This document shows positions 1-9,542 of a stretch of DNA of 64,000 nucleotides, one piece after another (position 1 is the stretch's first letter; the number at the start of each line of letters is the position of its first letter). The position numbers and the translations under genes are program-made. The notes below the pieces were generated by a model. That model saw only the letters and a list, made by a program, of their open reading frames with translations, was not told where the DNA came from and did not search any database. The stretch is taken from NCBI GenBank assembly GCA_003194525.1, contig NBIV01000004.1, positions 62,001 through 126,000 on the forward strand, read 5' to 3'. Source of the DNA: Gracilariopsis chorda. Its lineage: Eukaryota; Rhodophyta; Florideophyceae; Gracilariales; Gracilariaceae.

Positions 1-259
1 ATCTAGGAGTATATCCACAGAAGTCGTCTACATGAGAATATGCTGTTCTCTACATTGAACAGCACATGAAAGTCTTGAGAGTAAACCCCGGAAACAGCGA
101 TCTATTATATGCTGCCTACAGAAAACCGGTACACAGAATACATGCCTTGAACAGAAGCAACAAAACGACTTTATGGGTGACTAACGCAGTTTTGCAGTAC
201 GGACAACTCACTTGTATGCGCGATACAGCAACAAAGTCTACGTTCAAAAAGGGTTTGAG
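1..259. other. left-edge intergenic DNA
   Basis: No gene is supported here. Only a 66-codon frame without recognisable features is present. This is the 3' flank of the cytochrome c gene. Confidence 0.5.
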
Positions 260-782
260 TTATTGAGTGTTAGCCTTGAGGAAGGAGATGAGATCGTGGC
301 GATCCTTTTCCTTCTTCAAACCTGCGAAGACCATCTTGGTTCCCTTGATGTACTTCTTGGGGTTGAGTAAATAGTCGAACAAGGTCTCATCGCCCCAAAT
401 AATACCGGAGTTCTTGTTGGCGGCAGTGTAGGCGAATCCGTCGACAGTTCCGGCTGTGCGACCGAAGAGACCCCACAGATTGGGTCCCTGCTTGGTACCA
501 CCTCCCTTTTCATCTACGTTTAAAACAAAATGAAGTGGCCGAGTCGCAGGGTCGTTGTAACGCGTCGCAGCAAAGAAATGACAATGTCAGTATGTCGCTG
601 TTGGCGTCTATGTGTGGGAAGAGTTCCTCTGATCGGGTTACGTTCCCGCTGAAGATATACAAAGGGTGCGATCCGCAATGCGTAACGCGATGTAGAGCGG
701 ACAACTTACATGTGTGGCACTGGGAGCATTTTGTCTTGAAGATTTTCGCACCCTTAGCAACGTTTCCGTCTGGAACGGCCAT
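260..782 (-). CDS. CYC: cytochrome c, two exons
   Basis: Mobile electron carrier of the mitochondrial intermembrane space, passing electrons from complex III to cytochrome oxidase. Exon 1 is 782..710 and exon 2 is 513..260, with a 196-bp GTAAGT-TAG intron at 709..514; spliced length is 108 aa, normal for the family. Exon 1 gives [15 protein letters not shown] and the heme motif CSQCH followed by T. The codon after it is split by the intron (T plus AT, Tyr), and exon 2 continues [18 protein letters not shown]. The axial Met lies in [18 protein letters not shown] and the protein ends FLKANTQ. The His ligand is the H of CSQCH. A longer open frame running back to 1271 is intron and upstream shadow. 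It faces away from the HAD hydrolase at 1934. Identification is secure; the splice sites are inferred from protein continuity and GT-AG ends. Confidence 0.95.
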
Positions 783-1933
783 TTTACGATCTGCGGACGG
801 AAGGGAGATTTGGACGAAGAGAGCACTAGATGTTTGCAAGAAGCTGTGAGGGGTTGTAGTCGACCTTCCGGACGGGATGCTCGTGCAAGCAAGTGTCGTT
901 AAGGACTCTCCCCCACAGCTTGCGTGAAGGATGATTTGAGCAATTGCCCACGAATCGGAGCACCTGCCGTCGGGGCTGGGCAATGCATGACTTCTGCGCG
1001 CGTGATGCAATCCGTCGTGTTTGAACGGCTGCAATTCGCCAAAACGAGGTGCTTGGTCATTTCGCTTGCCACGCCCTCCAGTGAAACAATGCCAAGTGGA
1101 TCCAGTACACGGGCACCTCTGCTCAATCTTGTTTCCCCCTGAAATAGTCACCGGCGGGCGGTTATATTCGTTGTCATTTTCACACCAATCACCTGCGGAC
1201 AAGCGGCTTTGCATGGGCCCGTAAGAATGAAGCTCGCCATTTTGACTAGATAGGTAGATAGTAGACAACAAGAGTTGTGCTCGTTGACACCGAGAGCAGG
1301 AAGAGCAGTCTTTCTATTGCCGGCAACTCCACGGTTACCGGGTTCGAAACAGTTTCAAACGATTAGTTGTCACAAGTTCTAAGCCTGGGTTTAGAAACGT
1401 CAGGGGGAAAGGTCTAGTAGATTCAGTTGCAGCTGCACAATCAAAAACAGAAAACGAAACAAACGTCGCTGATGACTGCTAGCTAAACATGTATCTACCC
1501 TTCTACGACAGGCTGCAAATGTCTGCCTCCAGCGTTGCGACAGCACAAAGATACTGTAGATTCTTCGCAGTCCGCAAATGAAAGGCTGCTGGCACGGGGT
1601 GTAGGACAAACTCTTAAACAATCCCGTCTTTCTACGCTGAAATATTTATATCCTATGAAACGTGAACATTCCCATTTGCTCTTCTCCTGTCGCTCTCTAT
1701 TGACAAAACCCCGCCCTTTATTGTACCCCGAGTGGAGCGAAACCGGATTCCGCACAAGTTTGCGGCCAAGAGGCAGTGGGTATACTCTGCACAGATTCTC
1801 CCGCGTCAAGCATTCTGATAACCCCAGCCGTTGTGCGTTTCGCGCCTCTTCAGCGGCCACTTCACCCCCAGCTACCATTTTACAAGCACACCGCAAGGTT
1901 CTGAGACAACAAAAGCATACCCAGCTAGTAACC
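783..1933. promoter_or_regulatory. divergent upstream region of cytochrome c and HAD genes
   Basis: About 1.15 kb between two divergent starts. An A/T-rich TATA-like stretch (AATATTTATA, 1641..1650) sits on the + strand about 290 bp before the HAD ATG. A + strand frame is open from 1535 into the HAD gene and could encode an N-terminal presequence if an upstream ATG (for example 1655) is used. No RNA gene or repeat is recognised. Confidence 0.35.
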
Positions 1934-2765
1934 ATGCCAGACGATCATTTACACACAATGCCACCAGAGTCGATAGAGGGAACCCTCAAAGCAATTCTAT
2001 TTGACTTGGATGGAACGTAAGTTACAAGCTCCAAAATTGTGCGAACTTATTGAAGGCCTCAAGTGCTGACAGACGGTAATTGTTCACTCTGTTGTCTTTG
2101 ATGCCCTGTGGTATAGCTGTCTGAACAGCGATCATATCCATTATGAATGCTACCGAGATACGCTTTTGGAGCTTATTCCAAGTTTCAATGGAGGCAAGCC
2201 GATTACACGTGAGTTCTACGACTCGGAAATGTCAGGTCGCCAGAACCCAGAGCTCGTATCAAAAATCCTACCACAACTGCCACTACACGAACAAACTCGT
2301 TTATGGCAAACAAAAGAAAGTCGTTATGAAGATGTTATTTCAAAAGGAGTTTCACCTATTGCAGGACTAATCGAGCTCATCAAACGTTGCAAACAAGATG
2401 GTATTATAACCTATATTGTTACAAACGCACCCAAAGGCACGTGCGTGAAAACTGTGTCATCGATTGGAATCACCGAATACTTTGGGTCACATGTGGTTGT
2501 GGCTGAAGAATGTGAGTACCCGAAACCGCACCCAGCACCCTATCTTCGCGCCCTAGAGTTGGCTGGTGTGTCTGCAAAAGAGGCCATTGCATTCGAAGAT
2601 TCGCCCAGCGGTACCAGGAGTGCAATTGGTGCGGGGTTGTTGACGATAGGTATGCGTTCTACACAGAGCGATGAAACTCTGCGTTCTTTCGGCGCCGCGT
2701 TCACGGTCCGTGATTACAATGACCCGAAACTGCTCAGTGCGCTATGCATGTGGACAAAAAAGTGA
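1934..2765 (+). CDS. HAD-superfamily hydrolase, two exons
   Basis: Haloacid dehalogenase-type phosphatase of the beta-phosphoglucomutase/GPP subfamily; the substrate cannot be told from sequence. Exon 1 is 1934..2016, the intron 2017..2116 (100 bp, GTAAGT to TATAG), exon 2 2117..2765. Splicing rebuilds motif I as AILFDLDGTCLNSD with both catalytic Asp residues. Motif II is the T of YIVTNAPKGT, motif III the K of EYPKPHPAPYL, and motif IV is AIAFEDSPSGTRSA. The cap domain lies between motifs I and II. The protein is about 243 aa from ATG 1934, typical of the family. The frame is open upstream to 1535, so an organelle presequence starting at 1655 cannot be excluded. Its stop ends 1 bp before the stop of the convergent RING gene. 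Confidence 0.88.
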
Positions 2766-2766
2766 G

Positions 2767-3273
2767 TCAACTGAACATTTGTGAGCGCATATATGAAGCC
2801 GCCTCTTCCTGTAGTGCCCTCGTTTTCTCTTCCTCGTACTCCCTATCGTCAGTTGGAAGTTCCTTCCTGCACATAGGACAAGTGCAATGTTGCTTTAACC
2901 ACGGAACAATACAGTCAGAATGAAATATATGACCGCAAGGCAACTGTCGTGCCTGCTCTTGTAGCTCGAATTGATCGGTGCAGATAGGGCAGGTTGGTAA
3001 CTGCCCTGACCCATTTCTCTTGACGTTGATGTAAGGTAAATTTGCAATGACTTTCTTAGAGGCTGGCGGAGTACCAGATACTTCGGTTTCAGTATCAATC
3101 AAGTCCGCTTGGAGCGCATGAACGTGCTCCATCATTCTCTGCGGTTCAGCGCCCTCCGCAGAATGAAGAGTGGCTAAGGCTGATGCAAAGCGCAACAGGT
3201 TGGACTGGCGCGTAGCAGCCCTTTGCGACTCGCCCTCGCGGTCAATACCGTGCTCCTGGAAATACAGCTCCAT
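2767..3273 (-). CDS. RING-H2 finger protein, likely E3 ubiquitin ligase
   Basis: Small 168-aa protein with one C-terminal RING-H2 domain (about residues 97-139): CPIC, then LPCGHIFHSDC, then CTCPMC, the complete C3H2C3 zinc-ligand set, with the conserved W of VPWL that contacts E2 enzymes. The leader NLPYINVK before the RING resembles the LPxxxV segment of RNF126/RNF181-type ligases. The N-terminal part is polar and helical with no recognised substrate-binding domain. There is no membrane segment, so it is probably cytosolic. Expected role is ubiquitin transfer from E2 to an unknown substrate. It is intronless and transcribed towards the HAD gene, so the two mature transcripts must overlap at their 3' ends. 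Confidence 0.88.
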   Translation of the reverse strand: MELYFQEHGIDREGESQRAATRQSNLLRFASALATLHSAEGAEPQRMMEHVHALQADLIDTETEVSGTPPASKKVIANLPYINVKRNGSGQLPTCPICTDQFELQEQARQLPCGHIFHSDCIVPWLKQHCTCPMCRKELPTDDREYEEEKTRALQEEAASYMRSQMFS

Positions 3274-3708
3274 GGTGCGTGAGTGCAGAGTATAACCAAG
3301 ATTGCAGTCGATTGTTTGGCAGTGCAGACGGAGCGCGGGAACGTACTGAGGAGCGGTGCGTGGAATGACTTTTGTAGAGAGACCTTGGCTTGCCCGTGTA
3401 CGCCTGTTATTAATGGACGCAGTGCATAGAGATTATTGGTGAGGATGAGCTGTGACAGCAAAAGGTGGAAGGGTTAGACCGGTAGATTGCTACCAGCTAC
3501 TAGCAGCAGGCACCTAGCAATGTACCAGGGGTGGTAGTGTGCGGAGAGATTCCAGCAATCGAGGTTGGCCAATGATGGCAACGGACTATGTTGCCACATA
3601 TTCACATGTATTCTACTAGAGGATGGATAAGGCGCACTGCAAGCATTTATTCATACAAAAAGAAAATCCGATTAGAAACAAATTCGTAAAACCGACACAA
3701 AAACGTTT
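3274..3708. other. intergenic spacer with a small inverted-repeat motif
   Basis: 435 bp between two minus-strand genes. It contains AAGGGTTAGA (3469..3478) followed by GGTAGATTGCTACC (3481..3494), a 5-bp-arm hairpin; this is one of the recurring intergenic motifs of this window. No gene is supported. Confidence 0.4.
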
Positions 3709-4293
3709 TCAGGCCTCCCTCGATGGGGCGCTCAGCGAAGACAGGTATTGATGATTCTCAGCAACCCATGCAATGGTAGCAGTTGGAAACGCGTCAGTAG
3801 CAGGCAAGATCTCTTCCGCAAAGGCAGTGGCCGCCCAGAGAGGGCTAGCGAACAGCGCGTGAACCATGACAGCTGAAAGAGGCGCATAAAACACGTCGAG
3901 CACGTCGCCAATAAACGGAAACGAAAGACTTCCCGCGCCTGCGAGATCTATAGCGAGACAGATAGCAAGCTTTTGCCAGCGTTTTGCAGACTCCCCACCA
4001 CTCTGCACGCTGTCCGCGACATGATCGGCAAGGGCGATAACCTGACGTAGCAACGCCAACAACGGGGGCGGCGTTTCGTCGGTGTCTGAGAGGTTTCGAT
4101 TCCGGGATAGATGTTGCGTGGCGACTGAATTGGTGAAGAACGATGCTGCGGCAACCTCTACCGTTTTGATGAGCAAGTCACTTGTGAGGCTCATGCGAGT
4201 CACATGAACTGGTGAGCAGCGGCGCAGCGAAAGCGCGACGGGGCACCGAGCGAAAGTGAGTGGGATCGTGGTGGCAAAGGCTGTGGGAGTCAT
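3709..4293 (-). CDS. conserved plant/algal membrane protein, likely plastid-targeted
   Basis: 194-aa protein whose C-terminal half (about residues 108-185) carries a conserved pattern: AIDLAGAGSLSFPFIGDVLD, then FYAPLSAVMVHALF, then EEILPATDAFPTATIAW. I recognise this arrangement from uncharacterised membrane proteins of plants and algae (PGxG/FIGD, WAP/YAPLSA and EEALPxTDxxPTATLAW blocks); no biochemical function is known to me. The first ~40 residues are rich in Thr, Ala, Arg and Ser without acidic residues, as in a transit peptide. Two hydrophobic segments span about residues 112-128 and 135-160. Start ATG 4293. An organelle location is inference. Confidence 0.7.
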   Translation of the reverse strand: MTPTAFATTIPLTFARCPVALSLRRCSPVHVTRMSLTSDLLIKTVEVAAASFFTNSVATQHLSRNRNLSDTDETPPPLLALLRQVIALADHVADSVQSGGESAKRWQKLAICLAIDLAGAGSLSFPFIGDVLDVFYAPLSAVMVHALFASPLWAATAFAEEILPATDAFPTATIAWVAENHQYLSSLSAPSREA

Positions 4294-4536
4294 GGCAGCT
4301 CTGCGAAACTGAGTTTGCGTGAGCCGAAGACACGGCCCGCAGGGAAAAGGAAGGCGTTCATAACTGTGGAGGGAGGGCAGGAAGATAGGTTAGCGGCTGT
4401 CGAGGAATGATCCTTTTGCGTAACGTTCGGGTCATCGCTGTTGAAGTCGGGGCCTGTTCTGATGCTGCTGAGAGACAGGACGAGCCTTGGATCGAAACAC
4501 GTTGACACGTTTCATAGGTCAAAACGAAAAGGAACA

Positions 4537-4608
4537 GTTCCTGCTGGGACTTGAACCCAGGCTTCAAGATTCAGAGTCTTGCGTGCTAACCAACTACACA
4601 ACAGGAAC
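4537..4608 (-). tRNA. tRNA-Gln (anticodon CTG)
   Basis: 72-nt cloverleaf read on the minus strand. The acceptor arms GTTCCTG and CAGGAAC pair perfectly. The D arm starts GTGTAGTTGGTTA. The anticodon stem CAAGA/TCTTG holds the loop CTCTGAA with anticodon CTG. The T arm is CTGGG TTCAAGT CCCAG. There is no intron. A TTTT run follows a few bases past the 3' end on the minus strand, fitting Pol III termination. Confidence 0.93.
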
Positions 4609-4826
4609 TAGCAAGAGATCTGCGAATCTGATCTGCTTTGATATGATTGCCCACCTGTATATATTTGAGGTTTTCAGAATCTCCCTTCCTCACACAGTAC
4701 ATTCTTTCAGTAGAAAAATGTCTTCCTCCTCGGATAGTCTTGGTGAACGAGAGTGGTCATGCTGCGCAAATACAAACACTGAAGCGTTTAACAGGCAAAC
4801 AGAGGCCCACCCGCGCAACACACAAG

Positions 4827-5660
4827 TCACGGCTCTGTCAGGAAGCGAGTCTTCTCGCCGACAAATCGACTTCGCCAAAACGGGACCCCCACCCTACGAA
4901 TGGGCGCCGGAACATCGCGTTCAAAGTTGTTCAAATCATTCCTGAGCGCCACGACCGGTTCACTCATATCGACGCCATCGCGAAACATAACGAGGGACAT
5001 TCGTGCCTGTTTTCCAGAGATGTGTTTCAACACCTGAGAGTTGAATTGCAGTTGTTCCGATTCTGAGAACAGCTGTTTGACACGCGGTACGAAAAACTGT
5101 TCGGACGCTTTGAAAAGTGTGCTTGCGTTTCGACGTAGTCTTTGTATTGCTGTGATTATGTTGTGAAGTTCGCTTTCACATTGGTGTGCATGCTCGTAAT
5201 TGAATGTACTCCAGTTTGTTACGCGCGTTTCTAACGCATGTGCATGTTGTTCCAGTCGTTGTCTCTCCCGATGAACGACGTCTACATAATCGCGTCGCAT
5301 TTCACGCGGTTCGCGGTCTGAAATCCACGGCAGGAACAAAGAGTGTTCCACATCATTATGCAGCGCCCAGTTATCGCGGACAATATATTGCACGGCATGC
5401 TTCATCTGACGGCGCAATGAGTCTGAATTGGGCGCATTCTGCGCGCTACAGAGACGGTTTCGTTTGCGAGTGGCGTTGTTTTCAAGACGTATGAGATCGC
5501 GAATGATGGAGAGATGGTGCCAGCGCCAACCGTGAACGCGGAAACGCGCCGACTGCGGGCTTGCCGCTTGTTGCGTTGAAGCGGCTTGTGAGCGACGAAG
5601 ACGGTTTAGTTGGACGCGTGAGAACAGATCTTGGGTGGCGGATATGGCGTCAGGAAGCAT
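4827..5660 (-). CDS. hemerythrin-like (HHE) domain protein, tentative
   Basis: 277 aa from the first in-frame ATG (5660); the open frame continues to 5735 without another ATG. The sequence is helical and His-rich. WRWHHLSIIRDLIRLE about 40 residues in, then WALHNDVEHSLFLPWI, resemble helices 1 and 2 of the hemerythrin/HHE fold (HHxxIR... and HxxxExxLFPxL). Later come EQHAHALE and SESEQLQFNSQVLKHISG, the latter like helix 4 segments of HHE proteins. If the fold is right, it would bind a di-iron or similar metal site. The canonical HxxxE ligand spacing is not fully met, so metal binding is uncertain. It is divergent from the leucine aminopeptidase. A coiled-coil protein without metal is the alternative. 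Confidence 0.5.
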   Translation of the reverse strand: MLPDAISATQDLFSRVQLNRLRRSQAASTQQAASPQSARFRVHGWRWHHLSIIRDLIRLENNATRKRNRLCSAQNAPNSDSLRRQMKHAVQYIVRDNWALHNDVEHSLFLPWISDREPREMRRDYVDVVHRERQRLEQHAHALETRVTNWSTFNYEHAHQCESELHNIITAIQRLRRNASTLFKASEQFFVPRVKQLFSESEQLQFNSQVLKHISGKQARMSLVMFRDGVDMSEPVVALRNDLNNFERDVPAPIRRVGVPFWRSRFVGEKTRFLTEP

Positions 5661-6031
5661 GATGACGGCGGCGACCCGCAGGTGCTCCGGGAGAATCGGA
5701 TTGGTGGAGCGCTCTCGACTGCTTGCGGCTATCAAGTAGGACGATAACTTGTAAAGTCAGGACTCATGAGAGCGCACGCCAGCAGGGGCAAAGAAATCCT
5801 CCACGTTCACCACGTGGAGCAATCCACGATCTGCGCTGATCACGATGCAAGGCTACTAGAGCTAGTGGAGCATGTCTTTCGCCATGGACGACTTGAGAAT
5901 GGTACCGTTGTATGACAGAGAGGCGCGTCCACGTCCACCACACCGTTGAGCGAAGTTCTGCATGCACGCCGAGCGCAGTCGATTAGAGCACACGCAGAGC
6001 ACCGGCCCGTCACAACTACCATTTTTCACCC
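5661..6031. promoter_or_regulatory. divergent promoter region, hemerythrin-like and LAP genes
   Basis: 371 bp between two divergent starts. No clear TATA box and no repeat is seen. Confidence 0.3.
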
Positions 6032-7774
6032 ATGGCGCCTCGCATTCGTACAGCAGCCGCCTTTGCTCATTCATTTCTCACCTTCCGTCACTCCATTCTC
6101 GCTTGTTCACCAGTTTCCAGCGCGTCGTCTTCCTTCCTCGTTCCAACCCGTCTTCCCCTGCGTTGCGCTCCGCCGTCTCGTGCCCTGTCCACTAGAATGG
6201 TTCTCGCCACCGCTAAAGATCGTCCGGGCGTGCTTGACACCGATGATCGTGGCAGTGTGCTCCTCTTTCCACGCGATGGTCGTATCGCTGTGGAAGGTGC
6301 TCCTGCCTTGGACGCCTATTCTGGCGACCTGCTCATACTTGCTCTATGGGCTCCTGAGGACGATGAAGCAGGCTTTGAATTGCCGCCTTCACTCAATTCA
6401 CTTCCAACTGACGTCTTGTCCGTTTTGTCTGATCTCGTTGTCGAATCCGACTTCAAGGCCAAGTCGAGCTCTAGTACGGAAGTATTGCGCTTGATGGGGG
6501 GTAAGGTGAAGAGAATGGCTCTTTACGGCCTTGGCAAGAAGAGTAAAGCACCTTCTTCTGTTGCGGGCGCCGCGCGGTTTGCCGTTGAGAAGGCTTGCAA
6601 GATCAAAAATGTGGACTCTGTGGGGCTCTTCGTTGATGAGATCACTACCGAATGTGTTACTACCGCTGCTGAGGGAGCGGTTGTAGCTTCGTATGTCGAC
6701 GTCAGGTATAAGAAGGAGAAGAAGGATTATGACAAGGTACCTTCCAAACTCGGTCTCGTTGGCGTTGTCAATAACCCTGATAACCAAAGTGCAATCGCAA
6801 GGGGAAAGGATATTGCAATGGGAGTTATCACTACTAAAGAGCTTGTCAACGCTCCGGCTAATGCACTTACACCGGCCACTTTGGCGGAGGCGGCTAGTCA
6901 GGTTGCCTCTGAAGCCGGTCTTGACATCACTGTCTTGGGACGTGCTGCTTGTGAGGAGAAGGGTATGGGATGTTACCTTGGAGTAGGTCGAGGTTCGGCA
7001 GATGAGCCCAAGTTTATTCATATGACGTATAAGCCTAGCGGTGAAGTCAAGAAAAAGCTTTGTATTGTTGGAAAGGCTGTTACTTTTGACACAGGTGGCA
7101 CCAACCTGAAGGTGGGGAACAGTATGATTGAACTGATGAAGTTTGATATGGGTGGGGCTGCTGTTGCGATCGGAACTGCAAAGGTCATCGGTTCCCTCAA
7201 ACCGGATAACGTGGAGGTGCATTTCATAATGCCTGCTGTGGAGAATATGATTGGGAATAATGCTATTCACCCTGGCGATATTCTGAAAGCTTCTAATGAC
7301 AAAACTGTGGAGGTGATCAATACGGATGCTGAGGGACGTTTGTGTCTCGCTGATGCGATTGTGTACGCGCAGAATCTTGGCGATGTGGACTGCGTGGTGG
7401 ACATCGCAACGTTGACGGGGGCGATCATTGTTGCGTTGGGAAATGATGTGGCGGGTATGTGGAGTTCTTCTGATAAGCTGGCTGAGAATATTTTGGAGAG
7501 TGGGAAGGCTGTTGGAGAACAGTGGTGGCGGATGCCGCTTGTGGATGAGTATAGTGAAGGGTTGAAGAGTAAGATTGCCGATTTGAGAAATATCTCAACG
7601 AATCGCGGAGGCAGTTCTATTACGGCGGCACTTTTCTTGAAGGAATTTGTTGAAACTGATAAGGTTGAATGGGCGCATTTGGATATTGCTGGAACTGTAT
7701 GGAGTAAGGAGAAGGGCGGTGCTACTGGACATGGTGTGAAAACGATGGTACATTGGGTTGAGAATTCGGTGTAG
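6032..7774 (+). CDS. LAP: leucine aminopeptidase, M17 family
   Basis: Two-metal aminopeptidase releasing N-terminal residues from peptides; M17 enzymes form hexamers. 580 aa, the usual plant LAP length. The first ~55 residues (Ser/Arg/Ala-rich, ending near SRALSTRM) look like a plastid or mitochondrial presequence; an internal Met at 6197 could give a cytosolic form. The catalytic domain has IVGKAVTFDTGG at about residue 345 (metal ligands Lys and Asp), MKFDMGGAA (third ligand Asp), and NTDAEGRL at about 428 (Asp and Glu ligands plus catalytic Arg). All key residues are intact. The motif before the GG is FDTGGTNLK rather than the more common FDSGGxxLK. Intronless. Confidence 0.95.
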   Translation: MAPRIRTAAAFAHSFLTFRHSILACSPVSSASSSFLVPTRLPLRCAPPSRALSTRMVLATAKDRPGVLDTDDRGSVLLFPRDGRIAVEGAPALDAYSGDLLILALWAPEDDEAGFELPPSLNSLPTDVLSVLSDLVVESDFKAKSSSSTEVLRLMGGKVKRMALYGLGKKSKAPSSVAGAARFAVEKACKIKNVDSVGLFVDEITTECVTTAAEGAVVASYVDVRYKKEKKDYDKVPSKLGLVGVVNNPDNQSAIARGKDIAMGVITTKELVNAPANALTPATLAEAASQVASEAGLDITVLGRAACEEKGMGCYLGVGRGSADEPKFIHMTYKPSGEVKKKLCIVGKAVTFDTGGTNLKVGNSMIELMKFDMGGAAVAIGTAKVIGSLKPDNVEVHFIMPAVENMIGNNAIHPGDILKASNDKTVEVINTDAEGRLCLADAIVYAQNLGDVDCVVDIATLTGAIIVALGNDVAGMWSSSDKLAENILESGKAVGEQWWRMPLVDEYSEGLKSKIADLRNISTNRGGSSITAALFLKEFVETDKVEWAHLDIAGTVWSKEKGGATGHGVKTMVHWVENSV

Positions 7775-7948
7775 TGCTCAAGGGTAAAACATGGGTTTGT
7801 TGTTAAAGAGAGAAGGTGATCCTTTTTGTTTCGTTTTGTTTTCTCAGTTTATGAAGATAAGATCGGTGTGGAAAGAAGTAGGCAGGTGAAGAACTAATGC
7901 GATGTGGCCAAGAAGGGGGCGCGGTGAGGCGCGGCATATGAGAGGAGA

Positions 7949-8287
7949 CTAGGACGAATGACGTTTAGCTTGCTCTAGAAGGTTTTCCATGATGTCTTCT
8001 TCGGCACCCTCCGGGATGAAGGGGGGCTCATTATTGTCATCGCTGTCGGTTGTGTTCGGTAGCGGCGGAAGGTTTTGAGGGTCCGGTTGAGGTCTTAACG
8101 GATGCTTCTCGGGAAGACGGAGCGCTGGCATGGGCGGAAGGGGCTGGTGGGGAAGATGGGGTTTTGGAGAATGGGGAAGCGGACACGTCTTGCCCGAGAC
8201 TGGCGGTGCCCTTGGCGGCAAGGCCGGAGACTTTGACGGGGAGTTGATAACGATTGTGTCGTGGTGCGTGGTTGTAGGGGATGACAT
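7949..8287 (-). CDS. small proline-rich acidic-tailed protein, hypothetical
   Basis: 112 aa from the first in-frame ATG (8287, good context AAG before ATG). Pro/Ser/Thr-rich middle, predicted disordered, ending in an acidic segment PFIPEGAEEDIMENLLEQ and a basic tail AKRHSS. I do not recognise a family. The defined helical C-terminus after a low-complexity region suggests a real gene, but chance is not excluded. It is convergent with LAP. Confidence 0.35.
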   Translation of the reverse strand: MSSPTTTHHDTIVINSPSKSPALPPRAPPVSGKTCPLPHSPKPHLPHQPLPPMPALRLPEKHPLRPQPDPQNLPPLPNTTDSDDNNEPPFIPEGAEEDIMENLLEQAKRHSS

Positions 8288-8996
8288 CTTGAGGGTGAGC
8301 GGTAGTGAAAATGGGGGGGAAGAGAGAGGTACCGGTATACACAGGGGCGTGAACGCTGGGTTTGGCGGTTGGAGGTACAGGGTTACGATGTTAGAGTGGA
8401 GTTCGACCAAGGTAAAGGGTTAGCGGTCTGCTTCTACTGGCTTATGTATGTGGCAAAGATCTTAAGCGTGCGCGAGTGGTGTGTGCTTGCCGCTGGGCTT
8501 GTTTCGGGCGTTGCAGCTTGTTTACAGGTGCACGTTTGGGCGGACTCTTTTTGGGGGGGGAGGCGGAATGGAACTACACAGGTGCTATGACGGCCAATGG
8601 CGTTGCAGCGCGTTGCGTGCGAACGTCGTGCAGATACGGGCGCGCATTTTTTTTGGCAGCTGCACGGGGCATGAACGACGCATTGCGATTGCGACAGAGA
8701 AGCGCTGCGGAGCGACTGCTTTCGCATTGCGTTCTTTTGCGTTGGAAGGCGCGGAGTTGCTTCCAGTGCTGCTTGCGCTTGACAGCTTTGGCGGCTTTGG
8801 AAGCGCGTCGCTTGTTGAGGAAGACGTTGCGGTAGCAATCTTAAAAATCTCCAGCATTCTCTCTGCACGTGACCCACGTCATTACGGCGCGGTAGATACG
8901 AAGAAGGGCGCCGAATCAACACTCGCTTAAATTTTTGATGCTCCAGAAAACACCGCCTTTATTAATGGTGTGGAAACACCCTCCAACCACCCGCGC
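8288..8996. other. intergenic DNA, no supported gene
   Basis: Contains GGTAAAGGGTTAGCGGTCTG (8411..8430), the clearest copy of the recurring intergenic motif. Several overlapping open frames on both strands have no recognisable protein features. The stretch around 8476-8930 is GC-rich with a G9 tract near 8553. Confidence 0.4.
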
Positions 8997-9068
8997 GTAC
9001 CTATGGTGTAGTGGTCATCACGCCAGACTTTGAATCTGGAGATCGCGAGTTCAAACCTCGCTAGGTAC
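8997..9068 (+). tRNA. tRNA-Gln (anticodon TTG), copy 1
   Basis: 72-nt cloverleaf. The acceptor GTACCTA/TAGGTAC pairs perfectly. The D arm is GTGTAGTGGTCATCAC. The anticodon stem CCAGA/TCTGG has the loop CTTTGAA with anticodon TTG. The T arm GCGAG TTCAAAC CTCGC. A T5 run at 9074..9078 is a proper Pol III terminator. Confidence 0.95.
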
Positions 9069-9128
9069 TGTAGTTTTTGGCCCTAGTTCTTCTTTCATGT
9101 TCCTGCGCTGCGCAGTTCTATTTTCTAC

Positions 9129-9163
9129 CAAGGGTAGACAATTGGGTCACACCGCTACCCTTG
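9129..9163. repeat. short perfect inverted repeat between the tRNA genes
   Basis: CAAGGGTAG (9129..9137) and CTACCCTTG (9155..9163) are perfect 9-bp arms around a 17-bp loop. The arm resembles the AAGGGT-type motif found elsewhere between genes. Confidence 0.6.
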
Positions 9164-9301
9164 TCGCGAAGGGGGGTACGTCTGTCTGCAGTAGAGTAGC
9201 GGTTTTAGCCCCGTCCCCCCGCCGTGCTCACCGTTTTCTACAATGAGCGACACAGACTTGGTTAAGTACTCTACACATTTTGGCGACCATCCGCGATGAA
9301 G

Positions 9302-9373
9302 GTACCTATGGTGTAGTGGTCATCACGCCAGACTTTGAATCTGGAGATCGCGAGTTCAATCCTCGCTAGGTAC
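9302..9373 (+). tRNA. tRNA-Gln (anticodon TTG), copy 2
   Basis: Identical to the copy at 8997 except for one T-loop base (TTCAATC instead of TTCAAAC). The cloverleaf is intact. Unlike copy 1, the first T-run downstream is a T6 about 75 nt away near 9450, so termination may be inefficient. The two copies are a direct duplication 305 bp apart. Confidence 0.93.
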
Positions 9374-9542
9374 TCACCTCCGACGAGCTTCACGACAACC
9401 AGGAACCCAGTCCGTCGACACCGCAACCAACTTCTTGTGCAACCCTTCTGTCTTTTTTACCAATCCAGTGGCGATCAATGCTACGGAAATTATCAACTAC
9501 CAGCTTACAGCGTCGAGCATCGTGCTCTTTAGCAACAAACGT

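Noticed and set aside
510-1271. 253-codon minus-strand frame
   Set aside because: Only residues from 782 downwards match cytochrome c exon 1; the rest is upstream DNA and intron.
6398-7270. 290-codon antisense frame in LAP
   Set aside because: Shadow of the aminopeptidase coding sequence.
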